From the NCBI GenBank assembly GCA_024666565.1, contig CP088295.1, positions 1,798,001 through 1,862,000 on the forward strand: a DNA stretch of 64,000 bases, written 5' to 3'. This DNA is from Svornostia abyssi. Lineage in GTDB: Bacteria > Actinomycetota > Thermoleophilia > Solirubrobacterales > Solirubrobacteraceae. The notes under the pieces are model-generated. The model searched no databases. It worked only from the letters and a program-made list of their open reading frames with translations, and had not been told where the DNA came from. Shown piece by piece: positions 61,454 to 64,000 of the stretch (within the stretch, counting starts at the first letter, position 1; every line of letters starts with the position of its first letter). Both the position numbers and the translations under genes were made by a program.

Positions 61454-62719
61454 ATGGCGGAGCCGCCGGCCGACCACTCGCCGCACACCGTCGTCGCGTT
61501 CCATCTCGACGCCGCGGCGGAGCGCCTCGCGCTCCCCGACCACACGACCGAGCTGCTCCGGTCGTCCGAGCGCGAGGTGCAGGTCCAGCTGCCGATCGAG
61601 CGCACCGACGGGTCGCTCTCCGTCTACACGGGCTATCGCGTGCAGCACAACGCGGCGCGCGGGCCGTTCAAGGGCGGCATTCGCTTCCACCCGGACGTCG
61701 ACCTCGAGGTCGTGCAGGGCCTCGCGTCGCTCATGACCTACAAGTGCGCGCTCGTGAACATCCCGTTCGGCGGGGCGAAAGGCGCGGTCCGGTGCCCGTC
61801 GCACGAGCTCGACGAACGCGAGCGCGGCCGGCTCGCCCGCGTCCTGACCCGGCGCCTGGCAGACGTCATCGGACCCGAGCGCGACATTCCCGCCCCGGAC
61901 ATCGGGACCGACGAGACGACCATGGCGCACATGATGGATGAGTGGGCGCACCTCATGGGTCCGTCGCCGTCCATCGTCACCGGTAAGCCGCTGGCACTCG
62001 GGGGGACGTACGGGCGGCGTGAGGCCGTCGGCCGCGGGCTGGCACAGCTCTTCGCCTTCAGCGCGGAGGATCTCGGGGTTCCCGTCGAGGGAGCGCGGGT
62101 CGCGATCCAGGGCTTCGGCAAGGTGGGGGCGTCCGCGGCGGTGGCGTTCACGCGGCTGGGCTGCCGGGTGGTGGCGGTCAGCGACGCGGACACCGCGGTC
62201 GTCGCTCCGGACGGTGGGTTCGAGCTCGAGACGCTCGAGCTCGCGGTCGCCCAGGGGCAGCCCGCGGGCGCGCTCCCGGGTGAGCAGCTGCCCCGCGAGG
62301 ACCTGCTGGCGATCTCCTGCGAGGTGCTGATTCCGGCCGCGCTCGGCGGCGCGATCCACATGGGCAACGTCGACGGCGTCGACACGCGCGTGATCCTCGA
62401 GGGCGCGAACGCGCCCGTGACACTCGACGCGGAGTCCGTCCTCCTCGAGCGCGGAGTGCAGATCGTGCCGGACCTGCTGGCGAACGCGGGCGGGGTGGTC
62501 GTCTCCTACTTCGAGTGGGTGCAGAACCTCCAGCACCTGCACTGGGACGCCGGCGAGGTCGACGAACGCCTGGGCCGCACGATGCGCCGGGCCTGGGGCG
62601 AGCTGGCCGAGGCGGCGGAGCTGGCGGACCCCGGGTCATCGCGCACGCTGCGCCAGGCCGCGTACGACCTGGGGGTCGGGCGGGTCGCGCAGGCGATGAC
62701 GCTGCGGCGCTCTGGCTAG
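61454..62719 (+). CDS. Glutamate dehydrogenase (Glu/Leu/Phe/Val family)
   Basis: A 421-residue enzyme. The substrate domain has GYRVQHNAARGPFKGGIRFH, the catalytic-lysine region VNIPFGGAKGAVRCP and DIPAPDIGTDETTMAHMMDE. The NAD(P) domain has VAIQGFGKVGASAAVAFTRL and the end LANAGGVVVSYFEWVQN. These are characteristic of glutamate dehydrogenase, which interconverts glutamate and 2-oxoglutarate plus ammonia. The domain order and length are normal. It may be NAD-linked, as the dinucleotide loop ends in Asp (VSDADT). Confidence 0.92.
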   Translation: MAEPPADHSPHTVVAFHLDAAAERLALPDHTTELLRSSEREVQVQLPIERTDGSLSVYTGYRVQHNAARGPFKGGIRFHPDVDLEVVQGLASLMTYKCALVNIPFGGAKGAVRCPSHELDERERGRLARVLTRRLADVIGPERDIPAPDIGTDETTMAHMMDEWAHLMGPSPSIVTGKPLALGGTYGRREAVGRGLAQLFAFSAEDLGVPVEGARVAIQGFGKVGASAAVAFTRLGCRVVAVSDADTAVVAPDGGFELETLELAVAQGQPAGALPGEQLPREDLLAISCEVLIPAALGGAIHMGNVDGVDTRVILEGANAPVTLDAESVLLERGVQIVPDLLANAGGVVVSYFEWVQNLQHLHWDAGEVDERLGRTMRRAWGELAEAAELADPGSSRTLRQAAYDLGVGRVAQAMTLRRSG

Positions 62720-62843
62720 TGCCGGAAGGTCCGCGCGGCCGGCCGGTCGACCGTGCACCAGTCGACCTGCTGCGCGGTCGCGCCGGGCGCGCGTTCGGTC
62801 CGGGCACACTCGGCGTCGCCTCGCGGTGCGCGATGATCGCCCG

Positions 62844-63801
62844 ATGCACGAGCGCGGGCCGACGGACAACGTGTCACTCATCCACGTCGGCTACCACAAG
62901 ACCGGCACCTCCTGGCTCCAGAAGCGGCTGTTCCGCGTGAAGGAGGCCGGGTTCTGGTGGGGCGGGAAGGCCGAGGACTCACCCGTCAATCGGCTCGTGA
63001 CGGCGTCCCCGCTGGACTTCGACGCGGCGCAGGCCCGTGTGGAGTTCGCGGCCGAGGCAGCGAAGCCGCGTGCGCGTGGGCTGCGGCACGTGGTCTCGCT
63101 CGAGCGGCTCAGCGGCCATCCGTTCTCCGGCGGGTACGACAGCGCCGAGATCGCGCACCGCTTGCACGCCACGATGCCGGAGGGGCGCGTGTTCATCGTC
63201 ATCCGCGAGCAGCGCGGCATGATCGCTTCGACGTACAAGCAGTACGTGAAGGCGGGCGGGGCCATGCCGCTGCGGCTGTTCCTCCAACCGCCCCTTCATC
63301 GGCGTCCGCGGGTGCCGGCGTTCGACCTCGAGCACTTCGCCTATCACCGGCTGCTGGCGCACTACCGGGAGCTGTTCGGCGACGACCGCGTGCTCGCGCT
63401 GCCGTACGAGCGCCTGCGAGAAGACCCGCTGGCGTTCGCCGCGACCGTTCAGCGATTCGCGGGCGTGACCGAGACCGGAGCAGCCGGTGTCGTGGATCCT
63501 GAGGCCCTGAACACGGCGAGAACGCCCACCGTGGTCGTCGCCTCTCGCATCGTCAACCGGCTCTTCGTGCGGGGGGGACCTCAACCCGCTGCCGATCGTG
63601 CCGTCCGCGCCGATCGCCGCCGCGGCGCACCGCCGGGTCCGCGCCGCCGCGCGCTTCGTCCCGGCCGGCGTCGACGAGCACATCGAGCGCGCGATGCGCC
63701 GGACCATCGCCGATGTCGTCGGTTCGCGCTATCGGGAGAGCAACCGGGCGTGGTCGGCGATGACCGGCATCGACCTCGCGGCGTACGGCTACGACACGTA
63801 G
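62844..63801 (+). CDS. Sulfotransferase-family protein (frameshifted)
   Basis: Removing one G from the run 63571-63577 gives about 318 residues. The PAPS-binding P-loop is HVGYHKTGTSWLQKRLF near the N-terminus, and the second PAPS region is VFIVIREQRGMIASTYKQYV. LALPYERLREDPLAFAATVQ is the usual third block. The first frame runs to VNRLFVRG; the second gives DLNPLPIVPSAPIAAAAHRR and ends GIDLAAYGYDT. It transfers sulfate to a sugar, lipid or small acceptor not known here. ATG 62844 is chosen since the P-loop follows at once. The next gene on the opposite strand ends four bases after its stop. Confidence 0.83.
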
Positions 63802-63805
63802 ACCG

Positions 63806-64000
63806 TCACGCTGCGCCGAGCAGCAGGCGATCGCACTCGGATGACGCCTCTTCGGCGAGCTCGCGGAATGGCGCCTCCTCCCGGTGATCGTGCTCGAACC
63901 CGAAGCCGAAGGGGGTGAGGTACTGGAAGACGACCACGGTGCGCGGCGGCGCACCGGCCTCGACGCGGCTGCCGAAGTGCAGGCACCGGCTGGTGTCGAC
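63806..64000 (-). CDS. Phytanoyl-CoA-dioxygenase-like protein, C-terminal part (5' truncated by window edge)
   Basis: Sixty-four residues are visible to the TGA at 63806-63808. They begin VDTSRCLHFGSRVEAGAPPR and continue TVVVFQYLTPFGFGF, then an acidic helical end. The DTSRCxHFGSR phrase with its arginine resembles the end of 2-oxoglutarate/Fe(II) dioxygenases of the PhyH type, where it binds 2-oxoglutarate. The start lies beyond the window. Family call is tentative because the metal-binding HxD motif is outside. Confidence 0.5.
   Translation of the reverse strand, partial: VDTSRCLHFGSRVEAGAPPRTVVVFQYLTPFGFGFEHDHREEAPFRELAEEASSECDRLLLGAA

Noticed and set aside
1..64000. CRISPR arrays, tRNA/rRNA genes, insertion sequences, prophage
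   Set aside because: No spaced short repeats, cloverleaf or rRNA core sequences, transposase motifs or phage structural genes were seen.

Overview
The window is very G+C-rich, gene-dense actinobacterial DNA. Almost every codon ends in G or C, GTG starts are common, and neighbouring genes abut or overlap by a few bases. Gene content (AlkB with rubredoxin, DUF2277, secreted proteins ending in cysteine-bearing beta modules, a heliorhodopsin) suggests a Thermoleophilia/Solirubrobacterales soil bacterium. That placement is an inference. I see no rRNA, tRNA, insertion sequence, phage or CRISPR array; the region reads as ordinary chromosome.

Layout. 1-0.45 kb: tail of an AbiEi-type antitoxin and a truncated AbiEii start. 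0.4-16.3 kb: a BBE-like flavin oxidase divergent from a GlxA-type regulator, a frameshifted M14 peptidase, a serine hydrolase, an SDR/carotenoid-oxygenase pair, an MgtE-like transporter, an FMN glutamate-synthase-like protein, a subtilase and a hidden zinc-ribbon ORF. 16.3-19.8 kb: a coupled alkB-rubredoxin-tetR operon. 19.8-25 kb: FAH/MBL-fold and SDR genes. 25-30 kb: a giant secreted sorbosone-dehydrogenase-like repeat protein. 30-38 kb: two c-di-GMP enzymes, ArfB and an ABC exporter. 38-42 kb: a GntR regulator, a structured leader, a biuret-hydrolase-like enzyme and a purine-type permease. 41.9-44 kb: heliorhodopsin and RsgA. 44-49 kb: a REC/histidine kinase/LuxR set and a tandem double-GGDEF protein. 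49-64 kb: regulators, a secreted lipase, AIM24, a thioesterase, VanW, glutamate dehydrogenase and a sulfotransferase.

Working units. (i) AlkB hydroxylates alkanes using electrons from the rubredoxin; the overlapping TetR gene is the likely regulator and a near-palindrome lies upstream. (ii) The GntR gene and the hydrolase/permease pair share an intergenic region with two copies of one operator-like word and a multi-helix RNA candidate; this looks like a regulated urea-derivative uptake and hydrolysis module. (iii) The heliorhodopsin gene keeps its Schiff-base lysine and counter-ion glutamate, and a carotenoid oxygenase 31 kb away might supply retinal. (iv) Three GGDEF proteins within 19 kb point to dense c-di-GMP signalling.

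Sequence quality. Eight otherwise intact genes carry single-base frameshifts, all in short C/G runs. This points to consensus errors rather than eight pseudogenes. Those genes are given here as reconstructed reading frames.
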